A stretch of 9,773 bases of DNA from Acidobacteriota bacterium (GCA_021780415.1 JAJXYW010000103.1:1-9773); one strand, 5' to 3'; positions 1 through 9,145 are shown, numbered from the stretch's first letter. Numbers and translations: made by a program. The notes: generated from the letters alone by a model not told the origin.

Positions 1-353
1 TCGGCGGCGCGAGCATGCATGGCCTCCGCCTCGGTGTGCAGCAGGGGAAAGACAGCGCCGGGCACCACCGGCACGTCGGTGCGATGGATCAGTTCCAGCA
101 TGCGCAGCGTGTGCGTTACTTCTTCCGGCTCCCACGCATTGCCGCTCACCATCGTGATGCCGAGCACCTTCACCTGCGGCGATTGCAGCAGCACCATCAT
201 CGCCATCTGATTCGACCCGCCGGGGCCTGAGCCATCCTGATCGATGAGGACCAGACGTTGCCCATTGGCCGCAGCCATCGTCACCACCGCCAGCGAGCAC
301 GGAAGAAGCCACCGCAATACCGCTCCTCGACAACGTTCGCTGATCCATGTCAT
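1..353 (-). CDS. Nucleoside hydrolase-like protein, exported (N-terminal part; runs off the left edge)
   Basis: The first 117 codons are present and the rest lies beyond the window. Residues 1-29 look like an export signal: an Arg-rich start (R7, R10, R14), a hydrophobic stretch around residues 15-28, and a small-residue end AAA before N30. The mature part opens with LVLIDQDGSGPGG, then QSPQVKVLGITMVSGN and LRMLELIHRTDVPVVPGA. This is the order of the inosine-uridine-preferring nucleoside hydrolase fold: metal-site loop, GIT strand, then a helix leading to the PVxxGA strand. Family members split ribonucleosides into base and ribose with a bound calcium ion. The usual DxDPGxDDA loop is altered here to D38-Q-D40 followed by SNQMAMM, so activity is uncertain. 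The ATG at 353 is preceded by GAGG at a good distance. The gene starts 12 bp after the ATP-grasp stop, so co-transcription is likely. Confidence 0.8.
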   Translation of the reverse strand, partial: MTWISERCRGAVLRWLLPCSLAVVTMAAANGQRLVLIDQDGSGPGGSNQMAMMVLLQSPQVKVLGITMVSGNAWEPEEVTHTLRMLELIHRTDVPVVPGAVFPLLHTEAEAMHARAA

Positions 354-365
354 CGTCGCACCTCG

Positions 366-1838
366 CTAACTCAGCACCCACGTATCCTTCGAGCCGCCGC
401 CCTGAGAGCTGTTGACGACGAGCGAGCCGCGCTTCAGCGCAACGCGGGTCAGGCCGCCCGGCACAATTGTCACCTTGTCGCCGTAGAGCACATACGGCCG
501 CAGATCGACGTGCCGCGGTTCTAACTCATCCCCGATTAAGCATGGGGCTCTTGAAAAGCTGATCGTCGGCTGTGCGATGTAGTTACGCGGGTTCGCTTTG
601 ATCTTCTCGGCGAAGACCTCGCGCTCCTTCGGCGTGGACTGCGTGCCGATCAACATGCCGTAGCCACCCGACTCGCCGACAGCCTTCACCACCAGCTTGT
701 CCAGATTCGCGAGCACGTAGTTACGCTCTTTCTCGCGCGTACACAGAAACGTCTCGACGTTGTTCAGCACGGGCTCTTCGCTGAGGTAGTAGCGAATGAT
801 GGCAGGCACGTATGCATACAGCGCCTTGTCGTCGGCAACGCCCGTGCCGAACGCGTTGGCCAGCGTCACGTTGCCGGCGCGATACGCATTGAACAGCCCC
901 GCGGCGCCGAGTATCGAGTCCGGGCGGAACGACAGCGGGTCGATGAAGTCGTCGTCGACTCTCCTGTAAATTACGTCGACCCTCCGCAGCCCGCTGGTCG
1001 TGCGCATGTAGCAGACGTTGTCATGGACCACCAGATCGCGGCCTTCCACCAGCTCAATGCCCATCTGCCGCGCCAGGTAGGCGTGCTCGAAGTACGCAGA
1101 ATTGAACACGCCCGGCGAGAGCAGCACGATGTTCGGCTCCGGCCTTCCCTCCGGCGCCAGCGAGCGCAGCGTTCCCAGCAGTAGTTGCGTGTACTGCTCG
1201 ATCGGCTTGACGTTGTAATGGCGGAAGAGTTGCGGGAAGATGCGCTTCATCACGCGCCGGTTGGTGAGCATATAGCTCACACCGGAGGGCACGCGCAGGT
1301 TGTCCTCCAGCACCACAAATTCGCCGCTCTCGGTGCGGATCAGGTCCGTTCCGCAGACGGCGATGTACACATTGCGCGGCACCTGCAGGCCGCTCATCTG
1401 GCGGCGGAAGTGCTGGCAGGAGTAGACGATCTCGCGCGGCACGATGCCGTCCTTGAGGATGCGGCCCTCGTTATAGATGTCGCGCAGAAAGAGATTCAGA
1501 GCCGTGATGCGCTGCGTCAGCCCGCGCTCCACCTTGGCCCACTCGGCGCTGGTAATGATGCGCGGCAGCAGGTCATACGGGAAGATTTTCTCCGTACCCT
1601 CCTCGCGACCATAGACCGTAAACGTGATCCCCTGGTTCAGGAAGCTGAGGTCGGCGGCCTGCTTGCGGCGCTGCACCTCATCCTGCGGCAGAGCGGCGAA
1701 GTGCTCCAGCAGCGGAGCATAGTGCTCGCGCAGTTCGTTCTCGCCGGCGAACATCTCGTCGAACGCATGATCCAACGTATAGTTCCACGGCATAGCACCC
1801 TTGGGGGGAGGCGTGGATTCTGGCAAGATGTCATCCAT
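366..1838 (-). CDS. Circularly permuted ATP-grasp protein (COG2308 / DUF404-DUF407 type)
   Basis: This 490-residue cytoplasmic protein has the layout of the circularly permuted type 2 ATP-grasp family. The N-terminal part carries [14 protein letters not shown] (17-30) and [12 protein letters not shown] (66-77). The ATP/metal segment has [12 protein letters not shown] (163-174) followed by [10 protein letters not shown] (177-186), where E178 and N180 are probable metal or ATP contacts. A glycine-rich loop [11 protein letters not shown] lies at 385-395 and RHVDLRPYV at 442-450. ATP-grasp enzymes join a carboxylate to an amine or thiol through an acyl phosphate. The substrate of this subfamily is not settled, and family members often sit beside an alpha-E (DUF403) protein and a transglutaminase-like protein. 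Neither is visible here. The start is uncertain: M16 (ATG at 1793-1791) follows AAGGG and is an alternative, which a TATACT box very close to the first ATG would favour. The family call is firm; the reaction is unknown. Confidence 0.93.
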   Translation of the reverse strand: MDDILPESTPPPKGAMPWNYTLDHAFDEMFAGENELREHYAPLLEHFAALPQDEVQRRKQAADLSFLNQGITFTVYGREEGTEKIFPYDLLPRIITSAEWAKVERGLTQRITALNLFLRDIYNEGRILKDGIVPREIVYSCQHFRRQMSGLQVPRNVYIAVCGTDLIRTESGEFVVLEDNLRVPSGVSYMLTNRRVMKRIFPQLFRHYNVKPIEQYTQLLLGTLRSLAPEGRPEPNIVLLSPGVFNSAYFEHAYLARQMGIELVEGRDLVVHDNVCYMRTTSGLRRVDVIYRRVDDDFIDPLSFRPDSILGAAGLFNAYRAGNVTLANAFGTGVADDKALYAYVPAIIRYYLSEEPVLNNVETFLCTREKERNYVLANLDKLVVKAVGESGGYGMLIGTQSTPKEREVFAEKIKANPRNYIAQPTISFSRAPCLIGDELEPRHVDLRPYVLYGDKVTIVPGGLTRVALKRGSLVVNSSQGGGSKDTWVLS

Positions 1839-1847
1839 GGAGCTTTC

Positions 1848-1853
1848 AGTATA
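1848..1853 (-). promoter_or_regulatory. Candidate -10 box (TATACT) for the ATP-grasp gene
   Basis: TATACT reads on the minus strand with one mismatch to the TATAAT consensus, and the preceding base pattern is ordinary. A -35 element at the expected distance is poor (AAACAG around 1876-1871). The box lies only about 10 bases before the ATG at 1838. If it is real, the transcript would begin almost at that ATG and translation would more naturally start at the internal ATG at 1793. This is a single-hexamer match in a 129-bp divergent intergenic region, so it is tentative. Confidence 0.3.
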
Positions 1854-1967
1854 GGCGATGCCGCCTTACCCTGTTTCTGCATCCTATCCAGTACTCTTCG
1901 TCATGCTTCGGCATCATTTCCGCTGCATCCGTTGTTCAAGACCTACGGGAAAGTAGTCCATCGCTCA

Positions 1968-3302
1968 GTGACCAAGCTTCGCATCGCACGAACCGCCATC
2001 CGCCTTCTGGTTTCCGCCGTCCTTCTGATCACGGCGCTTGTTCCCGCCCGCGCCTACTCGCTGCTTTCGCACGAGGAGGTGGTTGACATGGCGTGGCCGC
2101 AGTACCTTCTACCCTTGCTGCAGAAGCGGTATCCCGGCCTCACCCCGGACCAGATCACAGAGTGCCACGCCTACGCCTATGGCGGCTCCGTCATCCAGGA
2201 CATCGGCTACTATCCCTTCGGCTCCAGGGAGTTCTCCAACCTGATGCACTACGTCCGCTCGGGTGACTTCGTCGATGCGCTGCTGCGCGACTCCACCACG
2301 CCCGATGAGTACGCCTTTGCACTTGGCGCCCTGGGACACTACTACGGTGACACCATCGGCCACGTCACCGTCAACATCATTACCGGCGAAGAGTATCCCA
2401 ATCTGCGCAGCCGCTTTGGCCGGAACGTCACCTACTTTGACAACGAAACCGCGCACCTCCGCAATGAGTTCGGCTTCGATGTCATCGAGGTCGCACACGG
2501 CGCCTACTCGCAGGATAACTACCGGAACTTCATCGGCTTCCAGGTCTCCGCGCCGCTCATGAACCGCGCCTTCGAAGAGACCTACGGCCTGCCCGTCAGC
2601 GATATCCTGAGGGACGAAGGCCTGTCCATCAGCTCTTACCGCTACTCTGTCTCCAAGCTGATCCCGAAGATGACCAGGGTGGCTCTCGCCGGTTACGGAG
2701 AGCAGATCAAACAGGCTAACCCGAGCTTTGCAAAGCGCGAGTTTCTCTATCGCCTGCGCCGCACCGACTTTGAAAAGCAATACGGCAAGCAGTACATTCG
2801 TCCGACGTTCGGTGATCGCGCGGTGGCGTTTCTGCTGGCCATCGTTCCCAAAGTTGGCCCCTTCAGCGCGCTCAAACTGCACCTGCCCAACGGCGATCAG
2901 CAGACCCGCTATCTGGCCGCCTTCAACGCGGTGGAAGATGCATATCGCGCTGAAATTCGCCTCATTTCGGATGCTCCGCTCACCTCACCGCCGGCCCTTC
3001 CTGAGATTGATTTCGACACCGGAGCGCCCACGGCGCAGGGCGAGTACCCGCTCGTGGACCAGACCTACGCGGATCTGATCGAGCAGCTCGCCAGCAACAA
3101 AAACGCCCGACTCACCCCTGCACTGCTCGCCAATATCAACACGTTCTACCTGAACCCCAATGCCAAGGACGACCTCCGCGACCGGCCCGTTGAGTGGCAG
3201 AAACTACAGGCGGCGCTGGCCATCGTACGCCAGTTGCCCGTGGTCGTTCCGCCCAAAGTCGCGCCTCCGGTCACCACTGCCATCGCCGATGCGGTAAACT
3301 AA
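1968..3302 (+). CDS. Secreted zinc-dependent phospholipase C-like protein
   Basis: The GTG at 1968 gives a 444-residue protein with a textbook Sec signal. Positive residues (K3, R5, R8, R12) are followed by a hydrophobic core at 13-24 and a PARA cleavage motif ending at A29, so the mature protein should begin at Y30. The mature N-terminal half resembles the zinc-dependent phospholipase C/S1-P1 fold family (Pfam Zn_dep_PLPC type). It is rich in evenly spaced His and Asp: H35 in SHEE, H67 in CHAYAYGG, D78 in QDIGYYPFG, H94 in LMHY, H123 and D128 in HYYGD, and H132 in IGH. These could form the tri-zinc site that cleaves phosphodiester bonds in lipids or nucleotides. Residues 260-444 match nothing I recognise. 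The reading frame stays open far upstream, but that part is antisense to the ATP-grasp gene and would bury the signal peptide. The Shine-Dalgarno is weak (GGGAAAG, about 15 bases upstream). The fold call is good; substrate is unknown. Confidence 0.8.
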   Translation: MTKLRIARTAIRLLVSAVLLITALVPARAYSLLSHEEVVDMAWPQYLLPLLQKRYPGLTPDQITECHAYAYGGSVIQDIGYYPFGSREFSNLMHYVRSGDFVDALLRDSTTPDEYAFALGALGHYYGDTIGHVTVNIITGEEYPNLRSRFGRNVTYFDNETAHLRNEFGFDVIEVAHGAYSQDNYRNFIGFQVSAPLMNRAFEETYGLPVSDILRDEGLSISSYRYSVSKLIPKMTRVALAGYGEQIKQANPSFAKREFLYRLRRTDFEKQYGKQYIRPTFGDRAVAFLLAIVPKVGPFSALKLHLPNGDQQTRYLAAFNAVEDAYRAEIRLISDAPLTSPPALPEIDFDTGAPTAQGEYPLVDQTYADLIEQLASNKNARLTPALLANINTFYLNPNAKDDLRDRPVEWQKLQAALAIVRQLPVVVPPKVAPPVTTAIADAVN

Positions 3303-3306
3303 AAGA

Positions 3307-3376
3307 GACGCGCTTTCTCCGTTTTCCCGAGTCATCGAAGGTTCGCGCGCGTCCAGTCATCCTTCACGACGCGCGT
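3307..3376. repeat. GACGCGC repeats with an inverted copy between the phospholipase and typA genes
   Basis: GACGCGC occurs at 3307-3313 and 3368-3374, and its reverse complement GCGCGTC lies between them at 3347-3353. The second pair extends to a perfect 8-bp inverted repeat, CGCGCGTC (3346-3353) with GACGCGCG (3368-3375), around a 14-base loop. The central copy can pair with either flanking copy but not both. No T-run follows, so it is a poor intrinsic terminator for the phospholipase gene. It lies just before the typA promoter candidate and could be an operator or terminator-like element, or chance in GC-rich DNA. Confidence 0.4.
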
Positions 3377-3403
3377 GGTCGATTCTCCTTCTCCCGCGCT
3401 CCT

Positions 3404-3409
3404 TACAAT
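3404..3409 (+). promoter_or_regulatory. Candidate typA -10 box (TACAAT)
   Basis: TACAAT differs from TATAAT at one position and sits in the only AT-rich patch of the 136-bp gap before typA. Transcription would begin near 3416, leaving a leader of about 23 bases that still contains the AGGAAG Shine-Dalgarno. The -35 region at the usual spacing (GATTCT, about 3381-3386) is weak. Placement is sensible but unproven. Confidence 0.4.
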
Positions 3410-3422
3410 TTTGATCCAGAAC

Positions 3423-3428
3423 AGGAAG
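3423..3428 (+). promoter_or_regulatory. typA Shine-Dalgarno (AGGAAG) supporting the GTG start
   Basis: AGGAAG lies 10 bases before the GTG at 3439, slightly longer than the ideal spacing. The next in-frame ATG (3526) is past the P-loop, which rules it out, so this purine run supports GTG as the real start. Confidence 0.6.
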
Positions 3429-3438
3429 CCCTTACGCA

Positions 3439-5277
<1,839 letters not shown>

Positions 5278-5292
5278 ATCCATCCACCACCC

Positions 5293-5332
5293 GCAACGCA
5301 AAAGCCCTCCACGCGGAGGGCTTTTGTGTTGC
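5293..5332. terminator. Bidirectional intrinsic terminator between typA and sodA
   Basis: The arms 5293-5310 and 5315-5332 pair over 18 bases around the four-base loop ACGC. The core AAAAGCCCTCC / GGAGGGCTTTT is perfect. The outer part has a single non-Watson-Crick position (G5298 with T5327, a G-U pair on the plus transcript). The GC-rich core ends in TTTT on both strands, so it can stop typA transcripts rightward and sodA transcripts leftward. It lies 15 bases past the typA stop and 31 bases past the sodA stop. Confidence 0.93.
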
Positions 5333-5363
5333 TGTACCGCGATCCTGCGACGACAGCCGCAAG

Positions 5364-5975
5364 TTACTTCTTCGCGTGGGCGAAGCGCTTGTTGACCTCG
5401 TCCCAATTGACGACACTCCACCATGCGCCGAGGTACTCCGCGCGGCGATTGTTGTACTTCAGATAGTAGGCGTGCTCCCAGACATCGTTGCCCAGAATCG
5501 GATACAGCCCGTCAGAAATCGGCGAGTCCTGATTGGGCTTGGTGACGATCTCCAGCTTGCCGCCCTTGTACACCAGGAAGCCCCAGCCGGAGCCGAACTG
5601 CTTGGTCGCCGCGTCATCGAAGAGCTTCTTGAAGTCCGCAAAGCTGCCAAAGTCTTTGGTGATCTGCGCGGCGATATCGCCGGTGGGATCGCCGCCGCCA
5701 TTGGGCTTCATGATCTGCCAGAACATGGTGTGATTCACATGGCCGCCGCCGTTGTTGCGCACCGTGGCTCGCACATCGTCGGGCACACCTGCAAGGTCCG
5801 CGAGCAACTCCTCTGGCGTCTTATGGCCCAGCTCGGGGTGTTTCTCCACCGCGCCGTTCAGGTTGGTTACGTAGGCCTGGTGATGCTTATCGTGGTGCAG
5901 CTTCATCGTCGCTTCGTCGATGGTCGGCTCGAGAGCGGCATAGTCATAGGGAAGGGGGGGAAGTTCGAAGGCCAC
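5364..5975 (-). CDS. sodA: Superoxide dismutase, Mn-type (Fe/Mn family)
   Basis: The enzyme converts superoxide to oxygen and hydrogen peroxide in the cytoplasm. From the GTG at 5975 it is 203 residues, typical of the family. The four metal ligands are visible: H27 in [14 protein letters not shown]82 in [11 protein letters not shown], and D164 and H168 in [11 protein letters not shown]. The active-site Gln comes from NQDSP (Q149) and the N-terminal domain has GGGH rather than the AAQ of iron enzymes. This points to manganese, though a cambialistic enzyme cannot be excluded. The frame stays open to an ATG at 6047 and another at 5999, but neither has a Shine-Dalgarno. AAAGGAG lies 8 bases before the GTG and the product then begins [10 protein letters not shown] like known SODs. 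There is no signal peptide. The gene shares its terminator with typA and is divergent from the GH15 gene. Confidence 0.97.
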   Translation of the reverse strand: MAFELPPLPYDYAALEPTIDEATMKLHHDKHHQAYVTNLNGAVEKHPELGHKTPEELLADLAGVPDDVRATVRNNGGGHVNHTMFWQIMKPNGGGDPTGDIAAQITKDFGSFADFKKLFDDAATKQFGSGWGFLVYKGGKLEIVTKPNQDSPISDGLYPILGNDVWEHAYYLKYNNRRAEYLGAWWSVVNWDEVNKRFAHAKK

Positions 5976-5983
5976 GGGAGTTA

Positions 5984-5990
5984 CTCCTTT
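5984..5990 (-). promoter_or_regulatory. Strong Shine-Dalgarno (AAAGGAG) deciding the sodA GTG start
   Basis: AAAGGAG on the minus strand lies 8 bases before the GTG at 5975. It falls inside the longer open frame, so it rules against the upstream ATGs at 5999 and 6047, which have no comparable site. Confidence 0.85.
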
Positions 5991-5999
5991 ATCGTTCAT

Positions 6000-6098
6000 A
6001 GGTTTAGCCACAGGTTTCGCGGAGCTCCGGCCCCGCGTCTGAATCACTATTCTTGGATGCAGGCATTGAGCCGCACGGTGCTGCCCTGTTGAGAATAG
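6000..6098. promoter_or_regulatory. Divergent control region between sodA and the GH15 gene with short repeats
   Basis: Starts of sodA (5975) and the GH15 gene (6102) are 126 bases apart, so both promoters should be here. I find no convincing sigma-70 pair in either direction. Three short patterns are present: a direct repeat AGGTTT at 6000-6005 and 6012-6017 (period 12), a 10-bp palindrome CGGAGCTCCG at 6020-6029, and an inverted pair CTATTCT (6047-6053) / AGAATAG (6092-6098). Any could be an operator half-site, but each is short enough to be chance. Confidence 0.35.
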
Positions 6099-6101
6099 CG
6101 C

Positions 6102-8624
6102 ATGAAGATCACGACCATGCGTACCCGCAGCCGGAATTTACCGTCTAATACCTTCATGAGCGCTTCGAACGGAAACTACCACTGGCTGTACGACGACGGC
6201 CCGGCTTTCGGCTCCCCCGGCCTCCCTCCCCGTTGGACATCCAGCAAAAAAGATGCCGTTGGCACCGCCTATGCAGCCTCCACGCGCATCTGGTTCACGG
6301 CCTCCCACGGCACGCTCAACGAGATCTACTACCCCACCATCGACCATCCCCAGACGCGCGACATGGAACTCCTCTTCACCGACGAGGAGACCTTCTTTCA
6401 CGAAGAGAAGCGCGACATTGCCTACGACTTCAACTACATCGACGACAACGCGCTGGCCATTCGCGTCTCCGGCCACGACACCAGCGGCCGCTACAAGGTC
6501 ACCAAGGAGTTCATCACCGACCCGCACCACGCCGTCGTCCTGATGAACGTCAAAATCACCGGCGACGAGGCCGTGCTCTCGCGCCTCAAGTGCTACGCCC
6601 TGCTGGCTCCGCATCTCGATGGCGGCGGCGCCGGCAACTCCGCCCGCTCCATCGACATCGCCGGCGAGCGCTGCGTCCTTGCCTGGAAGAACGAGTTCTC
6701 TCTCGCGCTCGGTGCGGACTGCGGTTTTACCCGCTCCAGTTGCGGCTTCGTCGGCTCCAGCGACGGCTACACCGACCTCGCCGAGCATCTGCGCATGACC
6801 TGGAACTTTGACCAGGCGGTCAACGGCAACATCGCCATCATGGGCGAGATCGATGTCGCCCGGCACCGCGAATTCACCATCGCCATCGCGCTGGGCCGCG
6901 GCCATCACTCCGCCATCTCCAGCATGATGCAGTCGCTCTCGGTGCCGTACCTCAAGCACCGCGCGCGCTTCATCAACGAGTGGCACCGCGCCCTTCCGCC
7001 CACCGCACTGGCCCAGTTCTCCACCGACGAGGGCAAGCTCATGCGCGCCTCCCACGCCGTCATCCTGGCCCACGAGGACAAGACCTACCCCGGCGCCTTC
7101 ATCGCCTCCGCCTCCATCCCCTGGGGGGCGTCCAAGTCCGACGACGACCTCGGCGGCTACCATCTCGTCTGGACCCGCGACATGGTCCAGTCCGCCACCG
7201 CACTGCTCGCCTGCGGACGCATCGAGGCCGCCCGCGGAGCGCTCGTCTACCTCGCCTGCACCCAGCATCCCGACGGCGGCTTCGCGCAGAATTTCTGGAT
7301 CAACGGCATTCCCTACTGGACCGGCATTCAGCTTGACGAGGTGGCTTTCCCCATCATGCTCGCCTGGCGCCTATGGAAGATCGAGGGCCTCGGCAACTTC
7401 AACGTGGTCCCCTTTGTCACCTCTGCCGCTGCCTTTCTGGTCCGCTACGCTCCCATCACCCAGCAGGAGCGCTGGGAGGAGAACGCGGGCTACAGCCCCT
7501 CCACGCTGGCCGCCGTCATCGCCGCGCTCATCTGCGCCGCCGACATCCTGCGCCATCACGGCTCCGAGGAGGTCGGCCTCTTCCTCGAAGAGTTTGCCGA
7601 CTGGATTGAGGCGCGCATCGAGCGCTGGACCACGACCACTCGCGGCGTTCTTCACCCGGACATCTCCCATCACTACATGCGCATTCGTCCGCCAGCCGTC
7701 GGTGAATCCTTTCACAACGAGCAGATTCCTCCGGGTATGATCCACATCCCCAACCGCGGTCCCGGCGAGCAGTGCGCCTACGAGGCCTGCGACATCGTCG
7801 ACCCCGGCTTCCTCGAACTCGTCCGCTACGGCATCCGCCGCGCCGACGACCCGCTCATCGTCGACTCGCTCAAGGTCGTCGATCACGTCCTCAAGATCGA
7901 CACCCCCTTCGGCCCCTGCTGGCGTCGCTACAACCACGACGGCTACGGCCAGCGCAAGGACGGCGGCCCGTATATGGGCTGGGGACAAGGCCGCGCCTGG
8001 CCCATCCTCACCGGCGAACGCGCGCACTACGACCTCGCCGCCGGCCACGACACCGCCGCCTACATCACCGCGCTCGAGCAGTTCAGCTCTGTCGGCGGCA
8101 TGCTCCCCGAGCAGATCTGGGACCGCGACGACCTGCCCTCCGAGGAGATGTACTTCGGCCGCTCCGCCGGCTCCGCTCAACCCCTCGTCTGGGCCCACGC
8201 CGAGTACCTCAAACTCCTCCGCTCCGTCGCCGACGGCAAGGTCTTCGACCGCATCTCCGTCGTCCACGCACGCTACGTCTCAGACCGCGCCAAGCACACC
8301 TTCCATCGCCATCTCGGCATCTACAAGATCGGACGTCCCATCGTTGCTGTCGTGCAGGGCGGCACCCTCCGCATCGTCGACTCCGACCTCTTCAGCCTCG
8401 TTTACTCCACCGATAACTGGGCCACCAAGGTCGACCGCGAAGCCCACTCCCTCGGCCGCGTCGGCTGCTTTGTCGACATTCCCATCGCTGCCGATCAGAC
8501 CGGCAGCATCATCTTCACCCTCCACTGGACCGAGCAAAACCGCTGGCTGGGCCGCAACTGCGAGGTTGCCATCGCCACCGAATCTCCCTCCCAGGGCACC
8601 GAGGCCGACCGCCCAAGAAGCTAG
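6102..8624 (+). CDS. Glycoside hydrolase family 15 (glucoamylase/glucodextranase-type), cytoplasmic
   Basis: This 840-residue enzyme has the architecture of bacterial GH15 glucoamylases and glucodextranases. An N-terminal beta-sandwich (about 30-280) begins [15 protein letters not shown] and includes [15 protein letters not shown]. The (alpha/alpha)6 catalytic barrel (about 300-715) has HLVWTRDM (354-361), [14 protein letters not shown] (404-417), [14 protein letters not shown] (457-470) and MLPEQIWD (667-674). By family knowledge the general acid is one of E459/E460 and the general base is E670. A tail of about 100 residues is beta-rich and ends near [12 protein letters not shown]. The family releases glucose from non-reducing ends of alpha-glucans with inversion; members also act on dextran or trehalose, so the substrate is open. 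No signal peptide is seen at any of the starts (M1, M6 at 6117, M19 at 6156), implying internal glucan or oligosaccharide turnover. A weak GAGA precedes the ATG at 6102. Confidence 0.93.
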   Translation: MKITTMRTRSRNLPSNTFMSASNGNYHWLYDDGPAFGSPGLPPRWTSSKKDAVGTAYAASTRIWFTASHGTLNEIYYPTIDHPQTRDMELLFTDEETFFHEEKRDIAYDFNYIDDNALAIRVSGHDTSGRYKVTKEFITDPHHAVVLMNVKITGDEAVLSRLKCYALLAPHLDGGGAGNSARSIDIAGERCVLAWKNEFSLALGADCGFTRSSCGFVGSSDGYTDLAEHLRMTWNFDQAVNGNIAIMGEIDVARHREFTIAIALGRGHHSAISSMMQSLSVPYLKHRARFINEWHRALPPTALAQFSTDEGKLMRASHAVILAHEDKTYPGAFIASASIPWGASKSDDDLGGYHLVWTRDMVQSATALLACGRIEAARGALVYLACTQHPDGGFAQNFWINGIPYWTGIQLDEVAFPIMLAWRLWKIEGLGNFNVVPFVTSAAAFLVRYAPITQQERWEENAGYSPSTLAAVIAALICAADILRHHGSEEVGLFLEEFADWIEARIERWTTTTRGVLHPDISHHYMRIRPPAVGESFHNEQIPPGMIHIPNRGPGEQCAYEACDIVDPGFLELVRYGIRRADDPLIVDSLKVVDHVLKIDTPFGPCWRRYNHDGYGQRKDGGPYMGWGQGRAWPILTGERAHYDLAAGHDTAAYITALEQFSSVGGMLPEQIWDRDDLPSEEMYFGRSAGSAQPLVWAHAEYLKLLRSVADGKVFDRISVVHARYVSDRAKHTFHRHLGIYKIGRPIVAVVQGGTLRIVDSDLFSLVYSTDNWATKVDREAHSLGRVGCFVDIPIAADQTGSIIFTLHWTEQNRWLGRNCEVAIATESPSQGTEADRPRS

Positions 8625-8635
8625 AATCTCTAGCT
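8619..8635. repeat. 17-bp palindrome holding the stop codons of two convergent genes
   Basis: AGCTAGA (8619-8625), ATC, TCTAGCT (8629-8635) is a perfect 7-bp inverted repeat. The GH15 stop TAG (8622-8624, plus) and the VOC stop TAG (8632-8630, minus) occupy mirror positions in it. It is AT-rich, has a three-base centre and no T-run, so it is a weak terminator at best. No other terminator fits between these genes. Confidence 0.6.
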
Positions 8636-9046
8636 CGGCTGCGGCCCGGGAACGCTCACCATCCAGCGTACGCCGAACCTGTCAGTACACATCCCGAACA
8701 GCGGCGACCAGAACGTCTTCGTCAGCGGCATCTCCACGCTGCCGCCCTGCTTCAGCGCATCGAACAGCCTCTCGATCTCGTCTGCACTGTGGTCGGCCAC
8801 CGAGATTTGAAAGCCGCCCAGCGCCGGTTCTTTTCCCTTCGGAGCATCGCAGCCCATCAGCGTCATGCTGCCCAGCGGCATCGCCACATGCATCACCAGG
8901 TCCTTCGAATCCGGCGGCACCGGCACGCCCTCCGGAGCCTCGCCATAGGTCATGCAGAACTGCACCTCGCTGCCAAACGTCTTCTCATAAAATGCAAACG
9001 CCTCGCGGCAGTTGCCCGAAAATACCAGATGCAAATCCGTTTTCAT
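8630..9046 (-). CDS. VOC-superfamily protein, PhnB-like
   Basis: This is a small cytoplasmic protein of 138 residues from the ATG at 9046. It matches the PhnB-like branch of the vicinal-oxygen-chelate (glyoxalase/bleomycin resistance) superfamily. It opens LHLVFSGNCREAFAFYEKTFG, has a mid-protein MHVAMPLGSMTLMGCD, then LGGFQISV, and ends with the diagnostic TFWSPLFGMCTDRFGVRWMVSV. Two beta-alpha-beta-beta-beta modules are expected, usually assembling as a dimer. H6 and H53 could bind metal, but the usual C-terminal acidic ligand is not obvious. The true reaction of PhnB-like proteins is mostly unknown, and nothing here links it to phosphonate use. An ATG at 9052 would be only just past the Shine-Dalgarno, while 9046 has ideal spacing. 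It converges with the GH15 gene with 5 bp between stops. Confidence 0.92.
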   Translation of the reverse strand: MKTDLHLVFSGNCREAFAFYEKTFGSEVQFCMTYGEAPEGVPVPPDSKDLVMHVAMPLGSMTLMGCDAPKGKEPALGGFQISVADHSADEIERLFDALKQGGSVEMPLTKTFWSPLFGMCTDRFGVRWMVSVPGPQPS

Positions 9047-9052
9047 CGCCAT

Positions 9053-9059
9053 CTCCTTT
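9053..9059 (-). promoter_or_regulatory. Shine-Dalgarno (AAAGGAG) fixing the VOC gene start
   Basis: AAAGGAG on the minus strand ends 6 bases before the ATG at 9046. It abuts the in-frame ATG at 9052 directly, which would be too close for efficient initiation, so 9046 is preferred. It is the same heptamer as at sodA. Confidence 0.8.
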
Positions 9060-9145
9060 CATCGTTTGCTGCACCGCCTGTCACTACAGCGTAGATCAGG
9101 GCAACCTGGCTGTCATGCGCTGCAGAACATGAGAAAATGGTAGTG

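Noticed and set aside
1903..1914. ATGC-TTCG-GCAT, a small stem with a stable tetraloop sequence in the 1839-1967 gap.
   Set aside because: Only four base pairs with no extension; not enough to call a regulatory hairpin.
1185..1967. Long in-frame extension of the phospholipase reading frame upstream of the GTG at 1968.
   Set aside because: Most of it is antisense to the well-supported ATP-grasp gene, and it would place the clear signal peptide in the middle of the protein.
2109..2882. 257-codon minus-strand open frame opposite the phospholipase gene.
   Set aside because: No motif or Shine-Dalgarno, and the plus-strand frame has a signal peptide and ordered His/Asp motifs.
5976..6047. Longer sodA reading frame beginning at ATG 6047 (or 5999).
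   Set aside because: No Shine-Dalgarno at either ATG, no family similarity in the extra residues, and a strong AAAGGAG inside the extension pointing to the GTG at 5975.
6138..8267. Two long open frames (6138-7268 and 7371-8267) antisense to the GH15 gene.
   Set aside because: Low-complexity products with no recognisable motif, and the GH15 frame is continuous and conserved across both.
9060..9136. Search for a promoter pair in the gap between the VOC gene and the ABC-F gene.
   Set aside because: No hexamer pair with acceptable spacing on either strand, so no promoter is annotated even though one must exist nearby.
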